Of a DNA stretch of 64,000 nt, positions 7,901 through 16,550 are shown piece after piece. The stretch covers positions 62,001 to 126,000 of the forward strand of contig NZ_JBEHWS010000005.1 in assembly GCF_040239565.1 (NCBI RefSeq). The letters are read 5' to 3'. Positions within the stretch are counted from its first letter, which is position 1. Every line of letters begins with the position of its first letter. Origin of the DNA: Fulvimarina sp040239565 (GTDB lineage: Bacteria; Pseudomonadota; Alphaproteobacteria; Rhizobiales; Rhizobiaceae). Both the position numbers and the translations under genes were made by a program. The notes below the pieces were generated by a model. That model saw nothing but the letters and a program-made list of their open reading frames with translations. It made no database searches and had not been told where the DNA came from.

Positions 7901-7940
7901 ACAGGCCGTTGCGACTTTCGCCGCAACGGCCTGTCTTTGT
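7901..7940. terminator. Perfect 13-bp stem-loop, probable terminator
   Basis: ACAGGCCGTTGCG (7901-7913) and CGCAACGGCCTGT (7922-7934) form a perfect 13-bp stem with an 8-base loop, lying between the plus-strand microprotein gene and the minus-strand symporter gene that converge here. The plus side is followed by a modest T-rich stretch. The minus side has none, so it most likely serves the plus-strand unit or both. Confidence 0.7.
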
Positions 7941-7972
7941 CTGTCACTCGAATGCCGTGCGCGGCTTTCGAG

Positions 7973-9316
7973 TTACTCCGCCGGGCTCGGATGCATCGAA
8001 TCTTTAGAGCGGGTGGCCTCCTTCAGATGCCGCTCGGCCGCCGGATCGACCGAGAGGTCGTCGTCGGCGAGGCCCGCATTCGGATCGTCGTAAACCGCTT
8101 GGCTAAACTGGCCTTCGGTCTTGGCGACGACCATGGAGACGACCGCGTCACCGGTGATGTTCACCGCCGTACGGATCATGTCCATCAGGCGATCGACGCC
8201 GAGGATCAGCGCGATTCCTTCGATCGGCAGGCCGACCTGTGTCAGAACCATGGTCAGCATGACGAGGCCGACTCCCGGAACGCCCGCGGTCCCAATCGAG
8301 GCCAGCACCGCCATTGCGATGACCGTCAGATAACCGCCGACCCCGAGTTCGATGCCATAGACATTGGCGAGGAAGACCGTCGCCACGCCCTGCATGATGG
8401 CGGTGCCGTCCATGTTGATCGTCGCACCGAACGGCACGGTGAACGAAGCCACCGAATTGTTCGCGCCCATGCGCTCCGTGACCGCCCGCAGCGTGACGGG
8501 GATGGTCGCGTTCGACGAAGCCGTCGAGAACGCAAAGAGCTGGGCCGACCGGATCTTTTTCATGAACGTGATCGGGTTAAGGCCCGAGAACAGTTTCAGG
8601 ATCAGCATCAGCGTGACGAAGAGATGCAGGAACAGAGCGCTCGTCAATGTCGCGACGTAGGCCATAACGGGAATGAAGAGGTCGATCCCCTGTTCGGTGA
8701 ACGTCTTGGCGATCAGCGCGAAGACGCCGTAAGGCGCGAAGGCCATGACGATACCGACGATCTTCATCATCAGTTCGTTCATGTATTCACAGGCTTCGGC
8801 GAAGGGCTTGGAGCGATCGCCCAGCATCAGCGCCGCGACGCCGACTATAATCACATAGAATATGATCTGAAGCATCTCACCATTGGTGAAGGCCGCGATC
8901 GGGTTGGACGGCACGATATTGGCGAAGACCTGCCAGACCGTAGGCGCTTCCTTGGCTTCGATGCCGGAGGCGTCGACACCATCCATGGTGAAGCCCTGAC
9001 CAGGGCCAACGACCAGCGCAATGGTTATCGCGACGGCGATCGCTATGGCGGTGGTCATCATATAGAGCGCGAAGCTTTTACCGCCGACGCGCCCGAGCAC
9101 GCGGATATCGCCGATACCCATGACGCCGCAGAGCAGCGAGAAGATGACCAACGGCACCACAAGCATCTTGAGGGCATTGACGAACATGGTGCCGATCATG
9201 CCGAAGAAGCCGGCAACGATCGTCTCGTTGATGAAGGCGATGTCCAGCATGTTGAAGACGACGCCGAGAACGACGCCGGCCAGCATGCCGATCATAATTT
9301 TCATGGTCAGGGACAT
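7973..9316 (-). CDS. Dicarboxylate/amino acid:cation symporter
   Basis: A 447-residue DAACS-family (SLC1-like, GltP/DctA) secondary transporter that co-imports dicarboxylates or acidic amino acids with H+ or Na+. About eight membrane helices plus two re-entrant loops are expected. The serine-rich first loop appears as STASSNATIPVT, and the conserved helix 7 motif as NMDGTAIMQG. The second loop (GTAGVPGVG) and the helix 8 motif (DRLMDMIRTAVNITGD), with its substrate-binding Asp, Arg and Asn, are also present. The C-terminal cytoplasmic tail of about 50 residues is acidic. The gene stands alone. Two inverted repeats lie 105-150 bp upstream of its start and may be regulatory. Confidence 0.9.
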   Translation of the reverse strand: MSLTMKIMIGMLAGVVLGVVFNMLDIAFINETIVAGFFGMIGTMFVNALKMLVVPLVIFSLLCGVMGIGDIRVLGRVGGKSFALYMMTTAIAIAVAITIALVVGPGQGFTMDGVDASGIEAKEAPTVWQVFANIVPSNPIAAFTNGEMLQIIFYVIIVGVAALMLGDRSKPFAEACEYMNELMMKIVGIVMAFAPYGVFALIAKTFTEQGIDLFIPVMAYVATLTSALFLHLFVTLMLILKLFSGLNPITFMKKIRSAQLFAFSTASSNATIPVTLRAVTERMGANNSVASFTVPFGATINMDGTAIMQGVATVFLANVYGIELGVGGYLTVIAMAVLASIGTAGVPGVGLVMLTMVLTQVGLPIEGIALILGVDRLMDMIRTAVNITGDAVVSMVVAKTEGQFSQAVYDDPNAGLADDDLSVDPAAERHLKEATRSKDSMHPSPAE

Positions 9317-9420
9317 GAGAGGTGACCCCTTTCGAAAAGGCAGTCGCGCCTAACGCGACGAAAGAGACGCGTCGCCTTCGATCAGGAAAGCTTGCGCCGA
9401 CTGGTCGCCGGCATCGTTCG

Positions 9421-9468
9421 AGCCGGCAACCGGCTTCAAGCATTCGGTAAGGTTACGAAAACCTTACC
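9421..9468. promoter_or_regulatory. Tandem inverted repeats upstream of the symporter
   Basis: AGCCGG-caa-CCGGCT at 9421-9435 is followed by GGTAAGGTT-acgaa-AACCTTACC at 9446-9468, the latter with perfect 9-bp arms. They lie upstream of the minus-strand symporter start at 9316 and could be operator sites or leader hairpins. The remaining gap to 9588 holds the flotillin 3' stem-loop and nothing else that I recognise. Confidence 0.4.
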
Positions 9469-9533
9469 GCCTATGTTTCGCCATGTTCATCGAAGCGTCA
9501 AGCTCAGTTGCTGCCTAAGCATTGCACAAAGCC

Positions 9534-9589
9534 ATTTCAATTTGGCGTGTGCGGGCCTCTCACGGCCCGCCTGCCTAAGAAATTGAAAT
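9534..9589 (-). terminator. Composite stem-loop at the 3' end of yqiK
   Basis: An outer perfect 10-bp inverted repeat (ATTTCAATTT at 9534-9543, AAATTGAAAT at 9580-9589) encloses an inner GC hairpin (GCGGGCC at 9551-9557, GGCCCGC at 9564-9570). The right outer arm reaches the flotillin stop codon. There is no clear U-run, so it may act as a weak terminator or an mRNA-stabilising 3' structure. Confidence 0.5.
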
Positions 9590-11313
9590 CACTCGCCGGT
9601 ATGCGTCGCTCCGTCCCCGTTACCGGCACCATTTCTCGTTCCGGCGCCCGACTCGCTCATGCGCATGGCGTCCTGGCCGAGCCCGCCGAGGCCCGATCCA
9701 AGATCGAGCTCATTGAGGAGGGCGTCGACCAGCGGAGCCTGTCCGCGATAGCGTAGCGCCGAATTGACGAGGCGGTCCGACATCGAGGCGCCGTCGCCGG
9801 CCCCGCTGCCGCCTGCCTCACCAAAGCCGCCGTTTCCGCCGGCCGCACCCATCAGACCGTCCACCTGCAGGATCTTGATCTGGTCGATCCGCTCCATCGG
9901 CTTGACGCTCTCGGCGATGATCTTCGGCAATTGCTCGATCAGCTGCAGACGGACCTGCATGGCGATCTGATCGGCCGACAAGGTGTTGGAGGCTTCGTTG
10001 ATGGCGCGTTTGCCTTCCGCCTCGACCCGATAGCGCACTTCGTCGGCTTCGGACTTCTGACGAACGGAGTCGGCTTCGCCCTCGGCCAGGATACGGACAC
10101 GGTCGGCCTCGCCATGGGCCGCCTGCCGGGCAGCTTCGGCACGGTCTTCGGCAGCGTTGCGTTCGGCTTCGGCCGCCACGCGCACCGAAATCGCCTCGCG
10201 CTCGGCAGCCTGACGCGCATTGACGAGATCGACCTGCTTCGTACGCTCGGCGCGCTCGATCTCACGCACCGTTTCGACCTGTTCCTCGGCTTTCACAGCG
10301 AGGGCGCGCGCAGAATCCGCCTCGGCCTGCGATTCGGACTTGGCCCGGCTGCGGTCGGCGATCGCGATCTCGCGGTCCTGTTCCGTCAACTCGACGGTCT
10401 TGCGGCGCTCGATCTCGGTGGCCTCCAGCGCCTGTTCGCGGGCGATTTCTCTGCGCTTGACCTCCTGCTCGGCAAGAATCTGCGCCTCGCGAGACTGACG
10501 GGTGCGCTCGGCCTGTTCGGATGCGACCTGCGATTCCTGAGCGGCCCTGCGGACGGCGATTTCGCGCTGCTGTTCGAGCCGCGAATATTCCTGGTCGCGG
10601 CCGATCTCGAGCTGTTTCTGCTCGGCTTCGAGATTTTTTCTGGCGATCAGAACCTGCGTGTCCTGCTCGATATCGTTGCGCTTCTTGCGCCGCTCCTCGA
10701 TCTCGGCGGTCAGCCGCGTCAGGCCTTCCGCGTCGAACGCGTTGTCGGGATTGAAGAAGTTGCGCTTGGTCTGGTCGAGCCCGGTGAGTGAAACAGTCTC
10801 CAGTTCGAGACCATTCTTGAGAAGGTCCTCCGAGACCGCGTTCTGAACCCGCTGGACGAAGTCGATCCGGCGCTCGTGCAGTTCTTCCATCGCCATCTCG
10901 GCAGCGACCGAACGCAGCGCGTCGACGAACTTGCCCTCGATGAGATCCTTCAGGCTCTCAGGCTGCATCGTGCGCCGACCGAGGGTCTGCGCGGCATTGG
11001 CGATGGAGTCGGCCGTCGGCTGGGCCCGCACATAGAACTCCGCGACGACATCGACGCGCATCCGGTCGCGGGTGATAAGCGCGGCTTCCTCGGCGCGCCG
11101 GACCTCAAGCCGCAGCGTGTTCATGTTGACAGGGATGACCTCGTGCACGATCGGCATCACGAGGGCGCCGCCATTCATGATCACTTTTTGCCCGCCGAGG
11201 CCGGTCCTAACGTATGACACCTCCTTGGAGGAGCGCCGATAAAGCCGTGCGAGAACGAGAAGAACCGCGAGGAAGGCGACGACGCATGCGCCGATCAGGA
11301 TTAGAAGGTCCAT
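9589..11313 (-). CDS. yqiK: Flotillin-family SPFH protein (YqiK-like)
   Basis: A 574-residue membrane scaffold protein. Residues about 3-25 form one N-terminal membrane helix, residues about 28-190 an SPFH/PHB domain (VRTGLGGQKVIMNGG at its start), and residues about 195-430 a long Glu/Ala/Arg-rich coiled coil typical of flotillins. The segment VRLQLIEQLPKIIAESVKPMERIDQIKIL is the flotillin C-terminal domain, followed by a Gly/Ser-rich tail. Flotillins organise ordered membrane microdomains in the inner membrane. The gene is 48 bp downstream of a yqiJ-like gene with an OB/NfeD-like domain, the usual partner, so the pair forms an operon. Confidence 0.9.
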   Translation of the reverse strand: MDLLILIGACVVAFLAVLLVLARLYRRSSKEVSYVRTGLGGQKVIMNGGALVMPIVHEVIPVNMNTLRLEVRRAEEAALITRDRMRVDVVAEFYVRAQPTADSIANAAQTLGRRTMQPESLKDLIEGKFVDALRSVAAEMAMEELHERRIDFVQRVQNAVSEDLLKNGLELETVSLTGLDQTKRNFFNPDNAFDAEGLTRLTAEIEERRKKRNDIEQDTQVLIARKNLEAEQKQLEIGRDQEYSRLEQQREIAVRRAAQESQVASEQAERTRQSREAQILAEQEVKRREIAREQALEATEIERRKTVELTEQDREIAIADRSRAKSESQAEADSARALAVKAEEQVETVREIERAERTKQVDLVNARQAAEREAISVRVAAEAERNAAEDRAEAARQAAHGEADRVRILAEGEADSVRQKSEADEVRYRVEAEGKRAINEASNTLSADQIAMQVRLQLIEQLPKIIAESVKPMERIDQIKILQVDGLMGAAGGNGGFGEAGGSGAGDGASMSDRLVNSALRYRGQAPLVDALLNELDLGSGLGGLGQDAMRMSESGAGTRNGAGNGDGATHTGE

Positions 11314-11361
11314 CGGAAGGATGCCTTGTATCGTTGGGAAAGGTTCGGTTGGGACGGCCCC

Positions 11362-12027
11362 TCATGCGCGAGCGGGTCCGTAGGGATCGGGAATTACTCT
11401 CGCCTTGGCTCCGTCGACCGATACGACGATGACGGGTGTGCCATTGCCGAATTCCGCGCTGTCGTCTTCGGGTTCGGCGAGAAGGTAGTGGCTGGTGCCG
11501 TGTTCATCGCGGATGCGCACCTGCGCCGGGAGGCCGCGCTTTGCCGTTCCGCCGGTCACCACACCGCCACGCCCGATCAGAGCTTCGCGGTCTATTGCGG
11601 CGGTCTCGTCCTGTGGAATCAGCCGGGCGACACCGCGCCCGAGCCAACGCATCGCGCAAAACCCTGAGAGGGTCGCGGGGATGACAGCGACCCAGGCTGA
11701 AAGCGGAGCACCGAGTGCTGAATCCGCGATTTGCTGGATGACGAGACCGCTACCGCCGAAGCCAAGGAGGAAAAGGATGAGAAGAACCAGCACGGGAACC
11801 TGACCGATGGAGAGCCAAGCCATCGCTTGTTGGAGCGGCGAACCGTCGAAGGCGCCGTCCGCCGAGATGTCGAGATCTGTGTCGATATCCGGCAAGAAGC
11901 CGTCGAAAAGACCGGAAAGTGCTGAGCCTGCCAAGGCCGTGACAGCTTCGATCACCGCAATGGCGGCGATCAGCCCCAATGCGATCGTAAAAGGCAACAT
12001 GCTCGGAAGCAGAAAGTCGGTGACCAC
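11362..12027 (-). CDS. yqiJ: YqiJ-like membrane protein with OB-fold domain
   Basis: A 221-residue inner-membrane protein. It has an N-terminal hydrophobic helix (about 8-35), an acidic periplasmic-type loop (PDIDTDLDISAD), two further helices (about 72-100 and 108-128), and a C-terminal soluble OB-fold-like domain (about 145-215) beginning ALIGRGGVVTGGTAKRG. That is the layout of YqiJ/NfeD proteins, which accompany flotillins and are thought to shape or gate SPFH assemblies. The role here is inferred from this layout and from the flotillin gene directly downstream. The gene diverges from uvrD across a 222-bp intergenic region. Confidence 0.82.
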   Translation of the reverse strand: MVTDFLLPSMLPFTIALGLIAAIAVIEAVTALAGSALSGLFDGFLPDIDTDLDISADGAFDGSPLQQAMAWLSIGQVPVLVLLILFLLGFGGSGLVIQQIADSALGAPLSAWVAVIPATLSGFCAMRWLGRGVARLIPQDETAAIDREALIGRGGVVTGGTAKRGLPAQVRIRDEHGTSHYLLAEPEDDSAEFGNGTPVIVVSVDGAKARVIPDPYGPARA

Positions 12028-12249
12028 GGTTCTTTCCAGGTTGTATTTCTACCGCCTACCGAATTCCATCCGGTCGCGCGACCGGAAATCGCAACTATCC
12101 CCTGCAATGAGCCATCGGTCGGAAGATCGATGTCGAGAGCCCGAAGAAAGGGCGTTCCAGCTCCGACGCGCCAAACTTTTGTCGAAGCACGTGTAATCTC
12201 ACGAACCTGTCCACTGGAGTTCGGGTGCTCGTCCAACTACTTTCCGGCC

Positions 12250-14796
12250 ATGACGGAATTTAACGAATCGGACAGGGCTCAAAAGTCCGGCGGCATCGCG
12301 GCCCGTGCCATGGCGGCACGGGGCTCGCGGGCACCGGACTATCTGAGCGGCCTCAATCCCGAGCAGCGCGCCGCGGTGGAGACGACTGAAGGCCCCGTTC
12401 TGGTGCTTGCCGGCGCGGGCACGGGCAAGACCCGCGTCCTGACGACCCGGATCGCCCATATTCTTGCGACGGGCCGGGCCTGGCCGAGCCAAATTTTGGC
12501 CGTGACGTTCACGAACAAGGCCGCGCGCGAGATGAAGGCGCGCATCGGCCTGCTCGTGGGCGGTGAAGTGGAGGGCATGCCCTGGCTCGGCACGTTTCAC
12601 TCGATCGGCGTGAAAATTTTGCGCAAGCATGCCGAACTGGTTGGGTTGAAGTCGAACTTCACGATTCTCGACCCGGACGACCAGATCAGGCTGATCAAGC
12701 AGCTCATCCAGGCCGAAAACCTCGACGACAAGCGCTGGCCGGCCCGCACCTTTGCGAACATGCTGGACGGGTGGAAGAACAAGGGACTGGAGCCGAAGCA
12801 CATTCCGGAGGGCGACGCACGGGCCTTTGGCAACGGCAAGGGCCGCGAACTCTACACGGCTTATCAAGAGCGGCTGAAAAGCCTGAACGCCTGCGATTTC
12901 GGCGATCTGTTGATGCACCCGATCGCGATCTTCCGCGCCCATCCGGATGTCCTCGCCGACTATCACCGCCGCTTCCGCTATATCCTCGTCGACGAGTATC
13001 AGGACACCAACATCGCGCAGTATCTCTGGCTTCGGCTTCTGGCACAGCGGCCGGGCAAGAATGACGAGCAGACCCCGATCAACATCTGCTGCGTCGGCGA
13101 CGACGATCAGTCGATCTACGGATGGCGCGGTGCCGAGGTCGACAACATCCTGCGCTTCGACAAGGATTTTCCGGCCGCAACCGTCATCCGCCTCGAACGC
13201 AACTACCGTTCCACCGGCCATATCCTAGGCGCGGCCTCGCATCTGATCGGCCATAACGAGGACCGCCTCGGCAAGACGCTTTTCACCGATCATCCGGACC
13301 CTGAAGACCCGAAAGTCGAAGTCAACGCAGGCTGGGACTCTGAAGAAGAGGCCCGCGCCATTGGCGAGGCAATCGAGGATTTGCAGCGCCGCGAGAACCA
13401 CAATCTCAACGATATGGCGATCCTCGTGCGCGCATCCTTCCAGATGCGCACCTTCGAGGACCGCTTCGTCACGATGGGCCTCAATTACCGGGTCATCGGC
13501 GGTCCGCGCTTCTACGAGCGGATGGAGATCAGGGACGCTCTCGCCTATTTCCGCTGCGTCTGCCAGCCGGCCGACGATCTCGCCTTCGAGCGGATCGTCA
13601 ACACGCCGAAGCGTGGGCTGGGCGATGCCACAATCCGCCTCCTCCATGATTACGCGCGCGCGCGCCAGATCCCGCTCATTCCGGCGGCGCTGGAGATGGT
13701 CGAGACCGAGGAGCTGAAGCCCAAGCCGCGCAACGCGCTTCGTCGTGTTGTTCTCGACATGAAGCGCTGGTCGGAGCTTCTGCCCTCGACCAAGCACACC
13801 GAACTTGCCGAACAGATCCTCGAAGAATCCGGCTATACGGAGATGTGGCAGAACGACCGCTCGGCCGAGGCACCGGGCCGCTTGGAAAACCTCAAGGAAC
13901 TGATCCGCTCGATGGAGGAATACGAGTCCCTGCCCTCCTTCCTGGAGCATGTGGCGCTCGTCATGGACACCGAGCAGAACGCCGAGATGGACGCTGTCTC
14001 CATCATGACGCTCCATTCTGCCAAAGGGCTGGAATTCAACACGGTGTTCTTGCCCGGCTGGGAAGAAGGCCTGTTTCCACACCAGCGCGCGCTCGACGAG
14101 GGCGGGCGCTCCGGCCTCGAGGAAGAGCGGCGCCTCGCCTATGTCGGCATCACCCGCGCCAAGCGCCGGGCAAAGATCTGGTTCGTCTCGAACCGTCGCA
14201 TCCACGGCCTGTGGCAATCGACCATCCCGTCGCGCTTTCTCGATGAACTGCCTGAAGCCCATGTGGAGGTGATGGAAGCCAACACCTCCTATGGCGGATA
14301 CGGCGCCGGCGGATTTGGCGGCTATGGCGCCTCGCGATGGGATGGCGCAGCGGCTTTCAATGAAGGCGCCTACCGCACGCCGGGCTGGAAACGGGCGCAG
14401 GCGGCCAAAGCCAATCAGAGCGGCGGCGACGGCTGGTCCGGCGGGCGCACGCGCGAGATCACGTATGAAAGCGATCAGGCGTCGGGCTTTTCCGGCCGCA
14501 CAACAACAAATGGCGGAGGCGGACAAGGCCGCGCCGGACGTGGGCACAACCAGCCGCCGCGCCAGGGCCTCGGCCTCTACTCCTCAGCCAAGCGCGGCGG
14601 CCCGCGCGAGATCGAGGGCGAACTCGTCGCTAAATCGGTGGCTGAACACGAGAGCGCCTTCTCGAAGGGCGACCGTGTCTTCCACCTGAAATTCGGCAAC
14701 GGCACCGTCGCGCTCGTCGACGGCAACAAGCTTACCGTCGAGTTCGACAAAGCGGGTCAGAAGCGGGTGCTCGAAGGCTTCGTCGAGAGCATCTGA
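12250..14796 (+). CDS. uvrD: UvrD/PcrA-type DNA helicase
   Basis: An 848-residue superfamily 1A 3'-5' DNA helicase for nucleotide excision and mismatch repair and replication restart. Walker A GAGTGKT is at residues 55-61; motif Ia (TFTNKAAREMK), Walker B VDEYQDTN, motif III (GDDDQSIYGWRGA), motif IV (LERNYRS), motif V (TLHSAKGLEF) and motif VI (RRLAYVGITRAK) are all intact. Residues about 680-780 are a Gly/Ala/Asn-rich, probably disordered linker (GGYGAGGFGGYG and similar). A C-terminal Tudor-like domain (GDRVFHLKFGNGTV) of the type that contacts RNA polymerase in PcrA/UvrD follows. ATG 12250 was chosen because the upstream 40 codons read through the divergent promoter region. Confidence 0.95.
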   Translation: MTEFNESDRAQKSGGIAARAMAARGSRAPDYLSGLNPEQRAAVETTEGPVLVLAGAGTGKTRVLTTRIAHILATGRAWPSQILAVTFTNKAAREMKARIGLLVGGEVEGMPWLGTFHSIGVKILRKHAELVGLKSNFTILDPDDQIRLIKQLIQAENLDDKRWPARTFANMLDGWKNKGLEPKHIPEGDARAFGNGKGRELYTAYQERLKSLNACDFGDLLMHPIAIFRAHPDVLADYHRRFRYILVDEYQDTNIAQYLWLRLLAQRPGKNDEQTPINICCVGDDDQSIYGWRGAEVDNILRFDKDFPAATVIRLERNYRSTGHILGAASHLIGHNEDRLGKTLFTDHPDPEDPKVEVNAGWDSEEEARAIGEAIEDLQRRENHNLNDMAILVRASFQMRTFEDRFVTMGLNYRVIGGPRFYERMEIRDALAYFRCVCQPADDLAFERIVNTPKRGLGDATIRLLHDYARARQIPLIPAALEMVETEELKPKPRNALRRVVLDMKRWSELLPSTKHTELAEQILEESGYTEMWQNDRSAEAPGRLENLKELIRSMEEYESLPSFLEHVALVMDTEQNAEMDAVSIMTLHSAKGLEFNTVFLPGWEEGLFPHQRALDEGGRSGLEEERRLAYVGITRAKRRAKIWFVSNRRIHGLWQSTIPSRFLDELPEAHVEVMEANTSYGGYGAGGFGGYGASRWDGAAAFNEGAYRTPGWKRAQAAKANQSGGDGWSGGRTREITYESDQASGFSGRTTTNGGGGQGRAGRGHNQPPRQGLGLYSSAKRGGPREIEGELVAKSVAEHESAFSKGDRVFHLKFGNGTVALVDGNKLTVEFDKAGQKRVLEGFVESI

Positions 14797-15311
14797 CCGT
14801 CTGCCGATGGACGACATCGCTGTTTTCTGACTGGAAACGCTTGCCCCATCGACGCCTTGCGCGCGCCGCGGCGCCGAACGCAAGAAACTGGAAACCATGC
14901 GGGCGAAGTTCGCAAAACCGGGCGAACGGGCCTGTGGGGCCGGCAGGGTGAACGCCGACTGAACCGCCAAGGTTTCGAAGGTCTGAACAATCGTTTTATT
15001 TTAAACAATACTTTATCCATTTGGACCGAGGCTTAACACTTGGTTGCGGCGCACCATCGGAGCGAAACCCTTATCGCACAAGGATTTCCCGCTCATTTTC
15101 AGACGATTACGTGTTCATCGCACATGCGTTAGGTTAGCGATCCGTTAGATCGCAAGGCTCATTTCGCACCATTTCGGTGAAACCAGAGCAAGTCTTCCTA
15201 ACCGCAATTCATCAATATAAATCGCTATAAACGCTTATTACTAAAGTATATCTGACAATTTGAACTAAATTGATGCGCGCAATTTGGTTCGAAAGCAAAA
15301 CAACGGGCGCA
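14797..15311. other. Intergenic region, AT-rich right half
   Basis: About 500 bp without a recognisable gene lies between uvrD and the BTLCP gene. From about 14985 the DNA is clearly more AT-rich than its surroundings and probably holds the BTLCP promoter. A small inverted repeat GCGATC-cgtta-GATCGC lies at 15137-15153. Open frames here are antisense or short and lack ribosome sites. Confidence 0.5.
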
Positions 15312-15338
15312 GGTTCTCTCCAACACACGGAGAGAACC
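15312..15338 (+). promoter_or_regulatory. Perfect hairpin hiding the BTLCP ribosome site
   Basis: GGTTCTCTCC (15312-15321), the loop AACACAC, and GGAGAGAACC (15329-15338) form a perfect 10-bp hairpin. The right arm contains the only good Shine-Dalgarno sequence (GGAG at 15329) for the ATG at 15343. When folded, the ribosome site is fully paired, which suggests translational control, for example a thermosensor or a protein- or RNA-dependent switch. Confidence 0.6.
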
Positions 15339-15342
15339 CGCC

Positions 15343-15945
15343 ATGAACGCCTTCATCAAGACCGCCGCCCTGACCCTTGCAGCCGTTGTTTCGGTTGGCC
15401 TGTCCAAGCCGGCGGAAGCGCGCCAGGCCCATATGCCGACGACCAGCATCACCTCGCAGCCGATCGGCCATTACGAATTCTGCCATCGTTATGCCGACCG
15501 CTGTGCACCCCAGCGAGCGGCCGCACCGAGCAAGCTCACCGAAAAGCTCTGGAACAAGATCATCGAGGTAAATTCGGCCGTCAATACAGCCATCTACCCG
15601 CGTGAGGATATCGAGATTCACGGCAAGCCGGATGTCTGGTCCTATCCCGAGACCGAGGGCGACTGCGAAGACTATGCCCTGTTGAAGCAGTATATGCTCG
15701 AACAGGCCGGCATCCCATCTTCAAATCTGCTCATCACGGTCGTTCTTCAGTCGAACGGTGAGGGCCATGCCGTACTGACCATCCGCACGGATCGCGGTGA
15801 TCTCATCCTCGACAATCTGGCCGAACGCGTCTCCCTCTGGAGCGAGACGGATTATACCTATCTGAAGCGCCAGGCCGAAAACCACGCCGGCAAGTGGGTC
15901 GACATCGTCGACGATCGCTCGGTCCTCGTCGGCAGCCTTCGCTGA
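15343..15945 (+). CDS. BTLCP transglutaminase-like cysteine peptidase
   Basis: A 200-residue exported protein of the bacterial transglutaminase-like cysteine proteinase family (DUF920). Residues 1-26 form a Sec signal peptide with a likely cut after A-E-A. The papain-like triad is readable: C108 in EGDCEDYALLK, H142 in EGHAVL and D157 in LILDN. A second cysteine pair (C47, C54) may form a disulfide. Relatives include LapG, which in other bacteria cleaves surface adhesins in response to LapD and c-di-GMP, but no LapD or giant adhesin gene is nearby, so that role is unproven. The start codon follows a hairpin that sequesters its ribosome site, and a strong bidirectional terminator follows the gene. 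Confidence 0.88.
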   Translation: MNAFIKTAALTLAAVVSVGLSKPAEARQAHMPTTSITSQPIGHYEFCHRYADRCAPQRAAAPSKLTEKLWNKIIEVNSAVNTAIYPREDIEIHGKPDVWSYPETEGDCEDYALLKQYMLEQAGIPSSNLLITVVLQSNGEGHAVLTIRTDRGDLILDNLAERVSLWSETDYTYLKRQAENHAGKWVDIVDDRSVLVGSLR

Positions 15946-15979
15946 ACGCGGCAACCGGCCAGACCATCACCACACAACA

Positions 15980-16017
15980 AAAAAGCCGGCCGCGATAACC
16001 CTCGCGGCCGGCTTTTT
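15980..16017. terminator. Bidirectional terminator
   Basis: AAAAAGCCGGCCGCG and CGCGGCCGGCTTTTT form a perfect 15-bp stem around an 8-base loop, with A- and T-runs on both sides. It can end transcription of both the BTLCP gene (plus) and the DUF3126 gene (minus). Confidence 0.95.
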
Positions 16018-16038
16018 GCGTTTCGTTCGGCTTTCCGC

Positions 16039-16248
16039 CTATTCGAGATCGATGTCGAGGATCGTCATGGTGAGATGATAGGACAGCTCACCTTCCTCAG
16101 TGTCTTTGCTCAGCGTTCCGATGAACTCGTCGCTCTTGTATACCTCTGCGGTGTCCCCCTGCTTGGGAAGGGCACGCACGGAGATGTCCGCGCTGGAAAA
16201 AGTGCGCTTCAAGTAGGCGTCGAGCTTTTTGATTTCGTCGGGCTTCAC
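16039..16248 (-). CDS. DUF3126 family protein
   Basis: A 69-residue acidic cytosolic protein starting MKPDEIKKLDAYLKRTF from GTG at 16248, with GAAGGG about 8 bp upstream. Size and N-terminal pattern match DUF3126, a small family confined largely to alphaproteobacteria. No catalytic motif, membrane segment or signal is visible, and the function is unknown. It diverges from putA across about 300 bp and converges with the BTLCP gene through the shared terminator. Confidence 0.8.
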   Translation of the reverse strand: MKPDEIKKLDAYLKRTFSSADISVRALPKQGDTAEVYKSDEFIGTLSKDTEEGELSYHLTMTILDIDLE

Positions 16249-16550
16249 GTATTCATCCCTTCGGTGTCATTCGCTGGCAAAGATGATGCAGCACCCGAAG
16301 CAATCAACCGGGGTTGGCAGTTTGAGCACCGTGCATGAAGGGATTTTTCCGCACGCCTCCGGGTGACACTCGGGCGCAGTATTCGACTCCTATTGGGGAA
16401 CCGAGCTCGGTGAGAGGCTAATAGAGGCGATAAAAAGAAGAACGCTCCCACCAATTGTTCTGGCGGGCTGCACAGCGGCTGAAAATCGAGTTAGGCTCTT
16501 TTGAACGCGACACGTTCGGTTCCGTCAAAAGACCTAAGGATTTCGCCTTC
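16249..16550. promoter_or_regulatory. Divergent intergenic region DUF3126/putA
   Basis: About 300 bp of sequence should hold the two divergent promoters. I see no clear operator pair, no Lrp-type putR gene next to it, and no RNA element. AAGGA at 16535-16539 serves as a probable ribosome site for putA. Confidence 0.4.

Noticed and set aside
7895..9325. 476-codon plus-strand frame antisense to the symporter
   Set aside because: His/Asp/Arg-rich shadow translation; the symporter frame contains all family motifs.
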